Of a DNA stretch of 20,169 nucleotides, positions 13,113-20,146 are shown piece by piece; the first letter of the stretch is position 1; each line of letters opens with the position of its first letter. This stretch comes from Saprospiraceae bacterium (GTDB taxonomy: Bacteria; Bacteroidota; Bacteroidia; Chitinophagales; Saprospiraceae): contig JALZVN010000085.1 in NCBI GenBank assembly GCA_023299965.1, positions 1 to 20,169 on the forward strand, written 5' to 3'. The position numbers and the translations under genes are program-made. The notes below the pieces were generated by a model. It saw only the letters and a list, made by a program, of their open reading frames with translations, made no database searches and was not told the origin of the DNA.

Positions 13113-14324
13113 ATGAAAGAGAGAATTTTGATCCTAAAATACCTTACCAAGCTATCTTACCTAACAGTTGTTTTCTTTCTTTTGGGAAATTCACTATCCG
13201 CTACAGAAAGTACTGTAAACATTGAGTTTTATGGTCAAAAAGTAGATCTCAGCTATGATGAAGGCTTGGTGAAGGTCTCAGGGACTCCCTATGGCGAAAT
13301 GCAATTCACTGCATTTTTAAAGGAAAAAGAAACAGCCAATTATCAAGGATTAGTCAATCAGTTGCAAGCTCTAAAAGAAGAGATGAATCTGAATGACTGG
13401 ATGTACTTTGAGCTTATGCACAATAGCATAGAACATATGCTAAGCAGCGGTAATAAGTATGAGAAAAATCTATTTGCTCATTTTCTTCTTTCAAAAAGTG
13501 GCTATGATAGCAAGATCACTTTCATGAATCATAAGATATGGGTAAATGTATATACTGAGGACAATCTGTTTGAGATATCTACCATCCTCCTAGGCAACAA
13601 AAACTTTGTAAACCTTACCGCTGCTATCGATAAAAATGATAACGCAAGAGATCAGGTATACCTCTTAGATTACAACATACCTGGAACTAAAAGAGCCTTC
13701 AGCTTCGAAATGGATGCCCTGCCTAAGATCGCTCCACAACCAAAGGATGTAAATATTGGATTCGACTTTAAAGGAAAACCTATCAGTCTAGATGTGACCA
13801 TAGATCTCAATATGATCGAGATCCTTCAAAACTATCCCATATTTGATGAAGTATCTTATCTAGAAACTCCTCTCTCTCCTACTGCTATTGCGTCACTGAG
13901 ACCTCAATTGCTCCAGTATATGGAACCTATGAATGAAGAGACAAAGCTTGAATTTTTGGTCTCTATAACTCGTATGGCCTTTAATTATAAAGAGGATTAT
14001 CAAGCATTTGGGAAAAACAAACCTATGATTGCTGAAGAACTTTTCTTCTACAATTACTCAGATTGTGAAGATAGATGTGCCTTGTTTTACAATCTCAATA
14101 AAATAACTATTGATCTTCCATTACTCGTCATAGCTCTACCTGATCACTTATCTATAGCTGTAGCAATGAATACAGCCCCTACTCGATCAGGAAACATCAT
14201 ACAATATGAAGGGAAGCAATATTATTTTTGTGACCCAACTGGTCCATTTAATGCGCACCACATAGGTACACTACCAAAGGAATACCGCTCAAGCACTTAC
14301 GAGATATTAAGTTCTTACAAATAG
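13113..14324 (+). CDS. Exported transglutaminase-like (papain-fold) protein
   Basis: 403 residues. The N-terminus (LSYLTVVFFLLGNSLSATES) is a signal peptide, so the protein is periplasmic or beyond. The first ~300 residues have no family I recognise. The last ~90 carry the transglutaminase-like triad: Cys318 in YSDCEDRCALFYNL (compare the family pattern G-D-C-D-D-x-x-x-L-L), His345 in LPDHLSIAVAM and Asp374 in YYFCDPTGP. Family members are cysteine proteases or peptide cross-linkers, and this could be either. It is flanked by its own promoter and a weak terminator, so likely monocistronic. The triad is seen directly; activity is inferred. Cys322 and Cys373 are further cysteines near the active site and could form a disulfide in the periplasm. 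Confidence 0.72.
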   Translation: MKERILILKYLTKLSYLTVVFFLLGNSLSATESTVNIEFYGQKVDLSYDEGLVKVSGTPYGEMQFTAFLKEKETANYQGLVNQLQALKEEMNLNDWMYFELMHNSIEHMLSSGNKYEKNLFAHFLLSKSGYDSKITFMNHKIWVNVYTEDNLFEISTILLGNKNFVNLTAAIDKNDNARDQVYLLDYNIPGTKRAFSFEMDALPKIAPQPKDVNIGFDFKGKPISLDVTIDLNMIEILQNYPIFDEVSYLETPLSPTAIASLRPQLLQYMEPMNEETKLEFLVSITRMAFNYKEDYQAFGKNKPMIAEELFFYNYSDCEDRCALFYNLNKITIDLPLLVIALPDHLSIAVAMNTAPTRSGNIIQYEGKQYYFCDPTGPFNAHHIGTLPKEYRSSTYEILSSYK

Positions 14325-14386
14325 CCCAAACCCACACCTCTGATAATCAAATGATTACATATTTTCTTAATAAATTTTAACAAAAA

Positions 14387-14405
14387 AAAAATGGTATCCA
14401 TTTTT
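14387..14405 (+). terminator. Weak terminator-like hairpin after the transglutaminase-like gene
   Basis: AAAAATGG and CCATTTTT surround a 3-nt loop, 62 nt past the stop. The stem is AT-rich and the T-run is part of the right arm, so efficiency is doubtful. Confidence 0.35.
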
Positions 14406-14418
14406 AAAGAAATAAGTT

Positions 14419-14450
14419 ATTGGTGGACAACGATTAGTTTGTTACATTTG
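14419..14450 (+). promoter_or_regulatory. Bacteroidota promoter for the DUF2795-like gene
   Basis: ATTG at 14419-14422, 20 nt, then an exact TACATTTG at 14443-14450. Transcription from near 14457 would leave a leader of about 88 nt before the ATG at 14545. That is unusually long compared with other genes here and contains a short ORF. Confidence 0.62.
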
Positions 14451-14480
14451 CCCGAATTTTCACTAGAGAAAATTTATTGA

Positions 14481-14510
14481 ATGAGTAGAACTAATTCCCT
14501 TAGAAAGTAG
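14481..14510 (+). CDS. Possible 9-codon leader peptide ORF (MSRTNSLRK)
   Basis: ATG AGT AGA ACT AAT TCC CTT AGA AAG TAG lies wholly within the predicted 5' leader of the DUF2795-like gene, 24 nt after the likely transcription start. GAATG at its beginning can pair with CATTC at 14516-14520, and AACTA (14489-14493) with TAGTT downstream, so it could sit in a hairpin. No regulatory amino-acid run is present. Function is not established; it may be fortuitous. Confidence 0.3.
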   Translation: MSRTNSLRK

Positions 14511-14544
14511 TTATCCATTCAAATAACTTATTAATAATTAAAGT

Positions 14545-14766
14545 ATGTATTGGACTTTAGACTTAGCACATAATCTCGAGGATGCGCCTTGGCCAGCAAC
14601 TCGTGATGAACTTATAGATTATGCTATCAGATCAGGAGCTCCGTTGGAGGTTATCGAAAATTTACAGATGATCGAAGATGAAGGTGAAGTATATGATAGT
14701 ATGGTTGAAATTTGGCCTGATTATCCCAGAAAAGATGATTTTCTTTTCAATGAAGACGAATATTAA
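14545..14766 (+). CDS. Small DUF2795-like protein
   Basis: 73 residues, very acidic at the C-terminus (ends DDFLFNEDEY), with no signal peptide or membrane segment. The block WPATRDELIDYAIRSGAPLE (16-35), then VIENLQMIEDEGEVYDSM and IWPDYPRKDDF, matches the short, highly conserved Bacteroidota protein annotated as DUF2795, which is nearly constant in length. Its function is unknown. It is a single-gene unit: strong promoter upstream and a perfect terminator 30 nt after the stop. Such a compact and well-insulated unit suggests substantial expression. Confidence 0.85.
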   Translation: MYWTLDLAHNLEDAPWPATRDELIDYAIRSGAPLEVIENLQMIEDEGEVYDSMVEIWPDYPRKDDFLFNEDEY

Positions 14767-14791
14767 TTTCTGATTTTTCATTTTAAAAATG

Positions 14792-14827
14792 AAAAAGCAG
14801 CAGATGTTATCATCTGCTGCTTTTTTA
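14792..14827 (+). terminator. Strong intrinsic terminator after the DUF2795-like gene
   Basis: GCAGCAGATG at 14797-14806 and its exact complement CATCTGCTGC at 14811-14820 enclose a TTAT loop. An A-run precedes and six Ts follow. It is perfect and symmetrical. Confidence 0.9.
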
Positions 14828-14863
14828 TTGTGTCCTACCGTTACAGTTGTGACACAATTTTTG
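14827..14863 (+). terminator. Second hairpin in tandem with the preceding terminator
   Basis: ATTGTGTC at 14827-14834 pairs exactly with GACACAAT at 14851-14858 across a 16-nt loop, followed by TTTTTGC. It could be a back-up terminator or part of the following leader. Confidence 0.4.
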
Positions 14864-14895
14864 CTCAAATTTTTCCATATAAATAAATTATTTAA

Positions 14896-15163
14896 TACAT
14901 TTACCTCCCCGCAAATACACAAAAGCTAATACAGGATTCCATTCGAATAACACAAAACGTTATCCTTAGGCAGTAAAGAATCATTAATTTTTGATTCTTT
15001 TTGTTCTTTAATAGGAAAGAAAAAATTATTAAAGTCTCTAATTTAAGTACCTCTTGTATATAAACAGGCGTACTATTGGAGAGGCTTTATATGTGACAGT
15101 AATTTTCATTATTAGAAATTACCTGTCTCAGAAAACCATTTGGAATACTAATCGCAGCGTGGA
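14896..15163 (+). promoter_or_regulatory. Long structured leader of the 503-residue gene
   Basis: A -7-like TACATTTA at 14896-14903 (one mismatch; the -33 partner is weak, TTTT 21 nt upstream) would give a leader of about 250 nt. It contains two stem-loops. AAAGAATCA 14975-14983 pairs with TGATTCTTT 14992-15000 and is followed by TTGTTCTTT, so it looks terminator-like. GACAG+TAATTT 15095-15105 pairs with AAATTA+CTGTC 15116-15127 with a single bulged C. No gene is evident here. An attenuator or RNA-binding role is possible; no known riboswitch class is recognised. Confidence 0.35.
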
Positions 15164-16675
15164 ATGAAAAATCTGATAGAAATATCGAAGATTGTTACAA
15201 AGAAGAAGGTCAGGAAAATCGAAATATTTGATGACCACTCTCTGAAGAACAAAAACAGCAAATTCAATGACTTTTATGAGTCCTTGATGCTAGGCAAGTT
15301 TAAAAACGATAGAGATGCTGCCTCTGCACTATATGACTGTAGTCCTACAGATGACAAGTATCGGCAGCTCAAATCTAGATTTAGAAAGCGCCTTTTAAAT
15401 ACGCTTTTCTTTTTAGATATCAATTTACCTTCTACCAGTACATACGAAAGGGCTTACTACTCGTCTAATAAAGAATGGACTCTTGTAAAGATTCTTTTGT
15501 CGTATAATGCCAATTCCACAGCTTCTTCTCTAGCTAAGCATATCTTGAGCATTGCTCTCAAATTCAAATTTGCAGATGTGATTGTCAACTGTGCGCGAAT
15601 ATTGCGCGAACATGCAGCAAGAGAAGGTGATGAAAAAAGCTATGAATTATACGACGGTCATGTAAAGCAGTTTGCCAATATACTCGAAGCAGAGATTCGC
15701 TCAGAAGAACTCTATCAGCGAGTCATCATGAATTACCTTAAACCACCAAGTAAAAATCAAAACCTTCGTGAAAAAATAGACACCTACTGTGATGCATTAG
15801 TAGGCTTGTCAGAAGTTTATGACTCCCCTGTTGTGGTATACAACATGTATCTAGTGTGGGCGCATAGATATCAAATGCTGTATGACTTTAATTCTATGTT
15901 GGAAGTATGCAGCAAAGCAGAAGCCTATATAGAAGAAAATCCTACTTACTATAGAGCAGACAAGATGGCTATCTTTCAGCTTAAAAAAATGTCTGCTTAT
16001 CTGCATTTAAGAGATTGGAAGAACGGTAAAGTCAATGCTGAGAAATGCTTACAGTCATTTCCTAAGGGAGGTGATATATGGTTTCAGTTTATGGAATACT
16101 ATCTCCTACTTGCCTTCCATACCGAAAATTACGTCAATGCGATAGCCATTTATAACGACGCTGTATCGAACTCTAAGTTTAAGAAACAGAGCTTGGTCAC
16201 TAGAGAAAAGTGGAAAATCTATGATATCTACCTCAACTATATCATCGAAAGCCAAGGAAAGGATAATACCTTACTGGAATCACAAAGAAGAAAAACATTT
16301 AGACAATCTAGATTCTTGTCAGATCCTATCTTATACCCTAAGGATCAAAGAATATTTACCGTTCTGATGGTTGTCGCTCAAGTACTCTTTTTCATAGAGA
16401 AGAAGAGCTTTACTTCAGCAGAAGAACGCATAGATCGCTTAAAAAACTATGCGAATAGACAGCTCAAAAAGGAAGAATATAACCGCGTCAATCAGTTTAT
16501 ACGCCTGCTACAGCAATTGAGCAAGGCAAACTTTCAGGTTGACAAACTCTCCAATACGCGAAAATATCTCGACAAGCTTGATGAAAGCAAATTTTTGTAC
16601 AGAGGCTTGATATCAGAGCTAGAGATTATTCCTCTAGAGAAGTTATGGGAATTGACTCTTTCAAGATTAAAATAG
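15164..16675 (+). CDS. Conserved-looking helical-repeat protein of unknown function
   Basis: 503 residues, no signal peptide, predicted cytoplasmic. I do not recognise a named family. The N-terminal ~90 residues are basic and mixed charge (KIVTKKKVRKIEIF; KSRFRKRLLNTLFFLDINLP). The remainder is almost entirely amphipathic helices with TPR-like spacing (for example AEAYIEENPTYYRADKMAIF and LKKMSAYLHLRDWKNGKVNA), suggesting an alpha-solenoid scaffold. There are no catalytic motifs. The start at 15164 is the first ATG of the frame and gives MKNLIEISKIVTKKKV. It lies 61 nt upstream of cmk, but cmk has its own -7 box in between. The long leader is the unusual feature. Confidence 0.8.
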   Translation: MKNLIEISKIVTKKKVRKIEIFDDHSLKNKNSKFNDFYESLMLGKFKNDRDAASALYDCSPTDDKYRQLKSRFRKRLLNTLFFLDINLPSTSTYERAYYSSNKEWTLVKILLSYNANSTASSLAKHILSIALKFKFADVIVNCARILREHAAREGDEKSYELYDGHVKQFANILEAEIRSEELYQRVIMNYLKPPSKNQNLREKIDTYCDALVGLSEVYDSPVVVYNMYLVWAHRYQMLYDFNSMLEVCSKAEAYIEENPTYYRADKMAIFQLKKMSAYLHLRDWKNGKVNAEKCLQSFPKGGDIWFQFMEYYLLLAFHTENYVNAIAIYNDAVSNSKFKKQSLVTREKWKIYDIYLNYIIESQGKDNTLLESQRRKTFRQSRFLSDPILYPKDQRIFTVLMVVAQVLFFIEKKSFTSAEERIDRLKNYANRQLKKEEYNRVNQFIRLLQQLSKANFQVDKLSNTRKYLDKLDESKFLYRGLISELEIIPLEKLWELTLSRLK

Positions 16676-16707
16676 CCAAAATGGATAATGCTTACGTCAG
16701 AAATGAG

Positions 16708-16715
16708 TAATTTTG
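16708..16715 (+). promoter_or_regulatory. -7 box upstream of cmk
   Basis: TAATTTTG matches TAnnTTTG exactly and ends 21 nt before the TTG start. A convincing -33 box at 19-22 nt is not seen, so the promoter is only partly supported. Confidence 0.42.
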
Positions 16716-16736
16716 GTGTAAAGCAATAAATTAATC

Positions 16737-17429
16737 TTGAAAAAAATCAACATAGCCATCGATGGCTATTCCTCCTGTGGTAAAAGTACATTAGCAAAAG
16801 ATATTGCAAAAAAGCTAGGCTACAAGTATATTGATTCCGGTGCTATGTATCGTGCGGCTACATTATACTTCCTCGATGCCAATATAGATATACAAAATCA
16901 CGAGGCTATTACCCAAAACCTGGACCAGCTAGACATTAGCTTTGAATATCAAGATGGTAAAGCCGTTACATGCCTCAATGGGGTCAATGTAGAAGAGCAA
17001 ATAAGGAAAATGAGGGTAGCCAGAGCGGTTAGCCATTTAGCCATCATTTCCTCTGTACGCCACAAACTCGTAGCTCAGCAGCAGGCACTAGGTAAGGATA
17101 AAGGCGTGGTCATGGATGGTAGAGACATCAGTACAGTAGTTTTTCCAGATGCGGAACTTAAAATATTCGTCACTGCCGAGATTGATATCAGAGCAAATAG
17201 GAGATATCAAGAATTACTAGCCAAAGGCGTAGAAACTAATCTAGACGATATCAGAGCCAATCTGCGCGATAGAGACTACATTGATAGTACTAGGCTAGAC
17301 AGCCCTCTAAGTCAAGCCGATGACGCTATCCTTCTGGATAATTCTAATCTTGACAGAGACTCACAACTGCAAAAAGTACTAGAATGGGCGCACAAAAAAA
17401 TTGGTGCCGAAAAAAGATCTACACTATAA
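16737..17429 (+). CDS. cmk: Cytidylate kinase
   Basis: 230 residues, typical length. Phosphorylates CMP/dCMP to the diphosphate with ATP; cytoplasmic. Motifs: P-loop GYSSCGKST at 10-18 (the Bacteroidota variant of the usual GPSGSGKGT), nucleoside-monophosphate site YIDSGAMYR at 31-39, GRDISTVVFPDAELKIF at 128-144, and lid and C-terminal blocks LRDRDYIDSTRLDSPL at 176-191 and ADDAILLDNSN. The start is TTG at 16737: an in-frame stop lies at 16719-16721 and no ATG or GTG is available before the P-loop. Its stop overlaps, on the opposite strand, the stop of the DUF547 gene (6 nt shared). Confidence 0.96.
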   Translation: MKKINIAIDGYSSCGKSTLAKDIAKKLGYKYIDSGAMYRAATLYFLDANIDIQNHEAITQNLDQLDISFEYQDGKAVTCLNGVNVEEQIRKMRVARAVSHLAIISSVRHKLVAQQQALGKDKGVVMDGRDISTVVFPDAELKIFVTAEIDIRANRRYQELLAKGVETNLDDIRANLRDRDYIDSTRLDSPLSQADDAILLDNSNLDRDSQLQKVLEWAHKKIGAEKRSTL

Positions 17430-18230
17430 ATCAATAAAGTTTCCTGTCAATAGAGTCCAATCATACGACTTAAATTTTAAGTCGTACTTGGTTTCATCAT
17501 TTGGCACGATATCATATTGAACTAGAAATTTCTTTACAGATTTTTTTCCACCAAAGTCAGCACGAAACCAAGAGAATAATGGAGTTGTAGTTAATTGATT
17601 TCCTTCAACACTTGTATTCTCCTTTAGATAAATCTCATTCACTTTATTCAATTGAGATTCTACATTCACGTCATCGAATATCGCTACAGGAGGGCAACTT
17701 ATTGCTCCACAGTTTAAGGCGAAATGAATGCGTCCATCGATGTCTTTATTACGCAGTTTTCTTTCCCACTTGCTCACGAATAATCTTTTCATGTATCCTA
17801 GGGATAACTTCACTCTTGAATTTCGCAGTATACCATGCTCTATATTATCATAGCTCATATCGATTCCTGCAATTTTATGCCTTTGTTCTTTATAGAATAA
17901 TTTCTTATCCTCAAACATTTCAGGATTAGCAATCAGCTCTACTTGCACCAATGCGTTGTACATATTCATCCAGAAAGCCAGCTTCTTCTGCTTGGAATCA
18001 AGTGATTGTACTAGGTCATCAAATTTGATATTTGCAATATCTTTTAACCTTGCTTCTGTTTGACTAGCCTCGCCATTTTTGATGGACTGCAAAAGATCCA
18101 CAGACAATTGGACATGCGAATTAGTTTGCACGTTTAGTGCATTCAGATTCGTTTTTCCATTCGCTGAAAGACTAAAATTGCCTGCAATAAGAAAAAAATA
18201 AAGGATTGAAAATTTTAAAGTCGTTTTCAT
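17424..18230 (-). CDS. Secreted DUF547-domain protein
   Basis: 268 residues. The N-terminus (LKFSILYFFLIAGNFSLSA) is a signal peptide, so the product is exported. DUF547 blocks in order: KLAFWMNMYNALV 83-95, DNIEHGILR 128-136, DGRIHFALNCGAISCPP 165-181, FSWFRADFG 219-227 and YDWTL 256-260. All the family's conserved blocks are present. Biochemical role is unknown; the invariant Cys/His-containing NCGAISCPP block suggests an enzymatic site, but this is inference. Convergent with cmk, with overlapping stop codons and no terminator between them. Confidence 0.9.
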   Translation of the reverse strand: MKTTLKFSILYFFLIAGNFSLSANGKTNLNALNVQTNSHVQLSVDLLQSIKNGEASQTEARLKDIANIKFDDLVQSLDSKQKKLAFWMNMYNALVQVELIANPEMFEDKKLFYKEQRHKIAGIDMSYDNIEHGILRNSRVKLSLGYMKRLFVSKWERKLRNKDIDGRIHFALNCGAISCPPVAIFDDVNVESQLNKVNEIYLKENTSVEGNQLTTTPLFSWFRADFGGKKSVKKFLVQYDIVPNDETKYDLKFKSYDWTLLTGNFIDL

Positions 18231-18367
18231 CTGGTGTTATTATAGATTGTATACTACAATAACGCTTATGCCTTATGAAAAGATTTAAATTATAGAATTA
18301 TGCTATTTTAAAAATAGCAAAGCTAGCCATGAGCTAACAAAAGAGTTCCAGACTGGCAAAAAAAAAT

Positions 18368-18400
18368 CTCCTGAAATCGTTTCAAGAGCTTTTTTTGTTT
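18368..18400. terminator. Terminator-like hairpin between the DUF547 gene and the possible 54-residue ORF
   Basis: CTCCTGAAA 18368-18376 and TTTCAAGAG 18380-18388 pair with one mismatch around TCG. An A-run lies on the left and T-rich sequence on the right, so it could act on either strand. On the minus strand it lies 80 nt beyond the possible small ORF at 18470-18634, which is the only candidate gene it could serve. Confidence 0.55.
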
Positions 18401-18469
18401 TTAATTAAATAGTCGGTCGCTACATTGAGATCAAACGATAATTGGTTGCTACAAGTATAAAAAGCCTAA

Positions 18470-18634
18470 TCAATTGCAGTTGTCTAGAAAGGCCACCTTG
18501 ATACTTCCAGATTTGAATTTACTCACCAACTGATCACTTGTAACGCTATAAATCTTTTTTGAAAATTTCTCTTTTAGAAAATATAATCCAGATTCGAAAG
18601 ATATGGAATCAACGAAAATCGTGTTCTTATTCAT
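18470..18634 (-). CDS. Possible small protein of 54 residues, no recognised family
   Basis: ATG at 18634 to TGA at 18470: begins MNKNTIFVDSISFESGLYFL and ends VAFLDNCN. It is mixed, with hydrophobic strands and a basic middle (KEKFSKKIYS), no signal peptide and no membrane segment. A terminator-like hairpin lies downstream on the same strand. No convincing promoter is visible; TATATTTT (18660-18667 on the complement) lacks a good -33 box. It is the only candidate in the 680 nt between the DUF547 gene and the next plus-strand gene. It could be genuine, a truncated remnant, or chance. Confidence 0.33.
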   Translation of the reverse strand: MNKNTIFVDSISFESGLYFLKEKFSKKIYSVTSDQLVSKFKSGSIKVAFLDNCN

Positions 18635-18731
18635 GATGGTAGTTTTTATATTCTGCTAAAAAATATATGAATGCTCAAGCCTCAATGATGATGATATATA
18701 CGTTAGGTATGTAAATGTTGTTGTATAAATC

Positions 18732-18793
18732 GTCGACACTTGAGAAAATATCCGAATGTTATGTCGACTATAGGAAAAATATCCAATATATAT
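18732..18793 (+). repeat. 31-bp imperfect tandem direct repeat with GTCGAC core, upstream of the small secreted protein gene
   Basis: Copy 1 is 18732-18762 and copy 2 is 18763-18793. Each starts with GTCGAC and has AAAATATCC 13 nt later (18745-18753 and 18776-18784); about 21 of 31 positions match. The 31-nt period is close to three helical turns, placing both copies on one face of the DNA. It lies 119-180 nt upstream of the ATG at 18912, and operator function is inferred. Confidence 0.6.
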
Positions 18794-18836
18794 TTCAATA
18801 TAGTGCAAAAATGCCTTACAAAAAAATATATATGTT

Positions 18837-18850
18837 AAAGTTCGAACTTT
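18837..18850. promoter_or_regulatory. Perfect 14-bp palindrome AAAGTTCGAACTTT
   Basis: An exact palindrome 61 nt upstream of the start at 18912. It lies near where the promoter should be, although no TAnnTTTG box is found. Operator-like; no regulator is known. Confidence 0.45.
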
Positions 18851-18911
18851 TTTAAGGTTTAAATAGTCTTAACTATACATAAACAAATTATAAATCTAAA
18901 AATTCTTAATT

Positions 18912-19364
18912 ATGAATCGATTACTCATAATGATCTGTATCCTGGCGATCTATTTGATTTCAGGCACAGCTACAGTCGAAGCTCAATCTCCCATAAATCA
19001 AGAAGATTATGCCGCAAATGATACTTTCACTAGAAAAGGTGGGATTAGCGTAGATAGCCATGCAGCAATTATGAGCGATAAAATGGACATCAACTACGCC
19101 AATCTCAATAATATCATTGCCGCATCTTACTTAGATCCGAGTGACGGATTTATCGGTCTTCTCTTCTCTCATAATGTAACGTCGCCAAACATCTACTACA
19201 AAATAGTGGACCAGGCAGGTAGAGAAGTGTATAACGGCTCAGCGCATGCCGCTGCGGAAAACCAGCTTAGCCTATATTATAACACTCAAAATCTTCCTTC
19301 TGGGCGGTACCGTGTGTATGTAGAAAACGCTGATTTTTTTATAAGCACGTCGTTTATAAAATAA
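18912..19364 (+). CDS. Small secreted beta-sandwich protein (DUF3244-like or T9SS-CTD-like C-terminus)
   Basis: 150 residues with a clear signal peptide (LLIMICILAIYLISGTATVEAQ, cleavage near residue 25). The C-terminal ~80 residues read as a small beta-sandwich: NIYYKIVDQAGREVYNGS, then LSLYYNTQNLPSGRYRVYVE and FFISTSFIK. The pattern D-x-x-G-x-x-V-Y ... L-x-x-G-x-Y-x-V resembles DUF3244 and also T9SS type A sorting domains, but I cannot decide between them. The middle (30-75) is not recognised. It is a single-gene unit with an elaborate upstream region (31-bp repeats, 14-bp palindrome) and a strong terminator 27 nt past the stop. Confidence 0.72.
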   Translation: MNRLLIMICILAIYLISGTATVEAQSPINQEDYAANDTFTRKGGISVDSHAAIMSDKMDINYANLNNIIAASYLDPSDGFIGLLFSHNVTSPNIYYKIVDQAGREVYNGSAHAAAENQLSLYYNTQNLPSGRYRVYVENADFFISTSFIK

Positions 19365-19390
19365 TAATATAACTTTAGAACTTATTGTCG

Positions 19391-19424
19391 AAGAGACTGT
19401 CTATTCTACTAGGCAGTCTCTTTT
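19391..19424 (+). terminator. Intrinsic terminator after the small secreted protein gene
   Basis: A 13-bp stem with one G-U pair: AAGAGACTGTCTA 19391-19403 with TAGGCAGTCTCTT 19410-19422, loop TTCTAC, then TT. Confidence 0.88.
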
Positions 19425-19431
19425 ATATTTG
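19424..19431 (+). promoter_or_regulatory. -7 box for the DsbA-like gene, abutting the terminator
   Basis: TATATTTG matches TAnnTTTG exactly and begins in the T-run of the preceding terminator. The ATG at 19459 is 27 nt further on. No good -33 box is visible because that position falls in the hairpin. Confidence 0.45.
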
Positions 19432-19458
19432 GTCTGCTATTTATAAAAACAAAAAAAT

Positions 19459-20079
19459 ATGACTCAAGAAAAAGCAACGCTTATATATATCGGTGATCCT
19501 ATGTGCTCATGGTGTTACGGTTTCAATCCAGAATTAAGCAAGGCAGCTAAGCAACTAGAAGAAAAAGTAGACATACAACTTCTCATGGGAGGATTGCGCC
19601 CCTATGGTACAGAAACCATCGTCGGCATGAAATCTTATCTCAAAGAGCATTGGGACCATGTGCATCAGGCAAGCAATCAACCATTTGATTATGCCATCCT
19701 CGATGATCCTGAATTTATATATGATACAGAACCTCCATGCAGAGCAGTACTCGTGGTACGCCATATACAACCAGAGTCAGAGATTGCATTTTATGAAGAT
19801 GTGCAATCCATGTTCTACGCAAAAAATAAGCGTCCTAATATTGCAGAAAACTATCATGATCTTTTGGAAAAGTATGATATCGACAAAGATGCATTTGACA
19901 AAGCCTTTCACTCAGATGATATGAAAGCTTTGACAAGGCAAGACTTTGAAAAATCACAAGCTATGGGTATACGCGGTTTTCCAAGCATGGTGCTACTCAA
20001 AGACGGCAAGTACACTTTGATTGCCAAAGGATATACACAAGCAGAGAATGTGGTAAACATGGTGAATCAGATTGTTTAA
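19459..20079 (+). CDS. DsbA-family (FrnE-like) thioredoxin-fold oxidoreductase, cytoplasmic
   Basis: 206 residues without a signal peptide. IGDPMCSWCYGF at 11-22 carries the redox pair Cys16-Ser-Trp-Cys19, and GFPSMVLL near 173-180 supplies the cis-proline (Pro175). GGLRPYG at ~42-48 and the helical insert (RAVLVVRHIQPESEIAFYED) match the DsbA-like, FrnE-type cytoplasmic subfamily. Such proteins act in thiol-disulfide exchange or as chaperones and oxidoreductases; the substrate here is unknown. It is a single-gene unit between two related terminators. Confidence 0.9.
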   Translation: MTQEKATLIYIGDPMCSWCYGFNPELSKAAKQLEEKVDIQLLMGGLRPYGTETIVGMKSYLKEHWDHVHQASNQPFDYAILDDPEFIYDTEPPCRAVLVVRHIQPESEIAFYEDVQSMFYAKNKRPNIAENYHDLLEKYDIDKDAFDKAFHSDDMKALTRQDFEKSQAMGIRGFPSMVLLKDGKYTLIAKGYTQAENVVNMVNQIV

Positions 20080-20109
20080 TACTATAAGCACACGAACAAA
20101 GCATATATC

Positions 20110-20146
20110 AAAAAAGACTGTCTATATTGTAGATAGTCTTTTTTGC
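20110..20146 (+). terminator. Intrinsic terminator after the DsbA-like gene
   Basis: A 15-bp stem with one G-U pair: 20110-20124 with 20130-20144, loop TATTG, with As on the left and Ts on the right. It shares AGACTGTCTA with the terminator at 19391. TATATTTA at 20153-20160 follows and could be a -7 box for a gene beyond the window. Confidence 0.9.

Noticed and set aside
14662..14922. 86-codon minus-strand frame across the DUF2795-like gene and its terminator
   Set aside because: It runs through a perfect terminator hairpin and antisense to a conserved gene, and its composition looks like translated non-coding sequence.
18302..18318. GCTATTT...AAATAGC hairpin upstream of the DUF547 gene
   Set aside because: A short AT-rich palindrome of a kind expected by chance in this composition, with no associated gene end or clear promoter.
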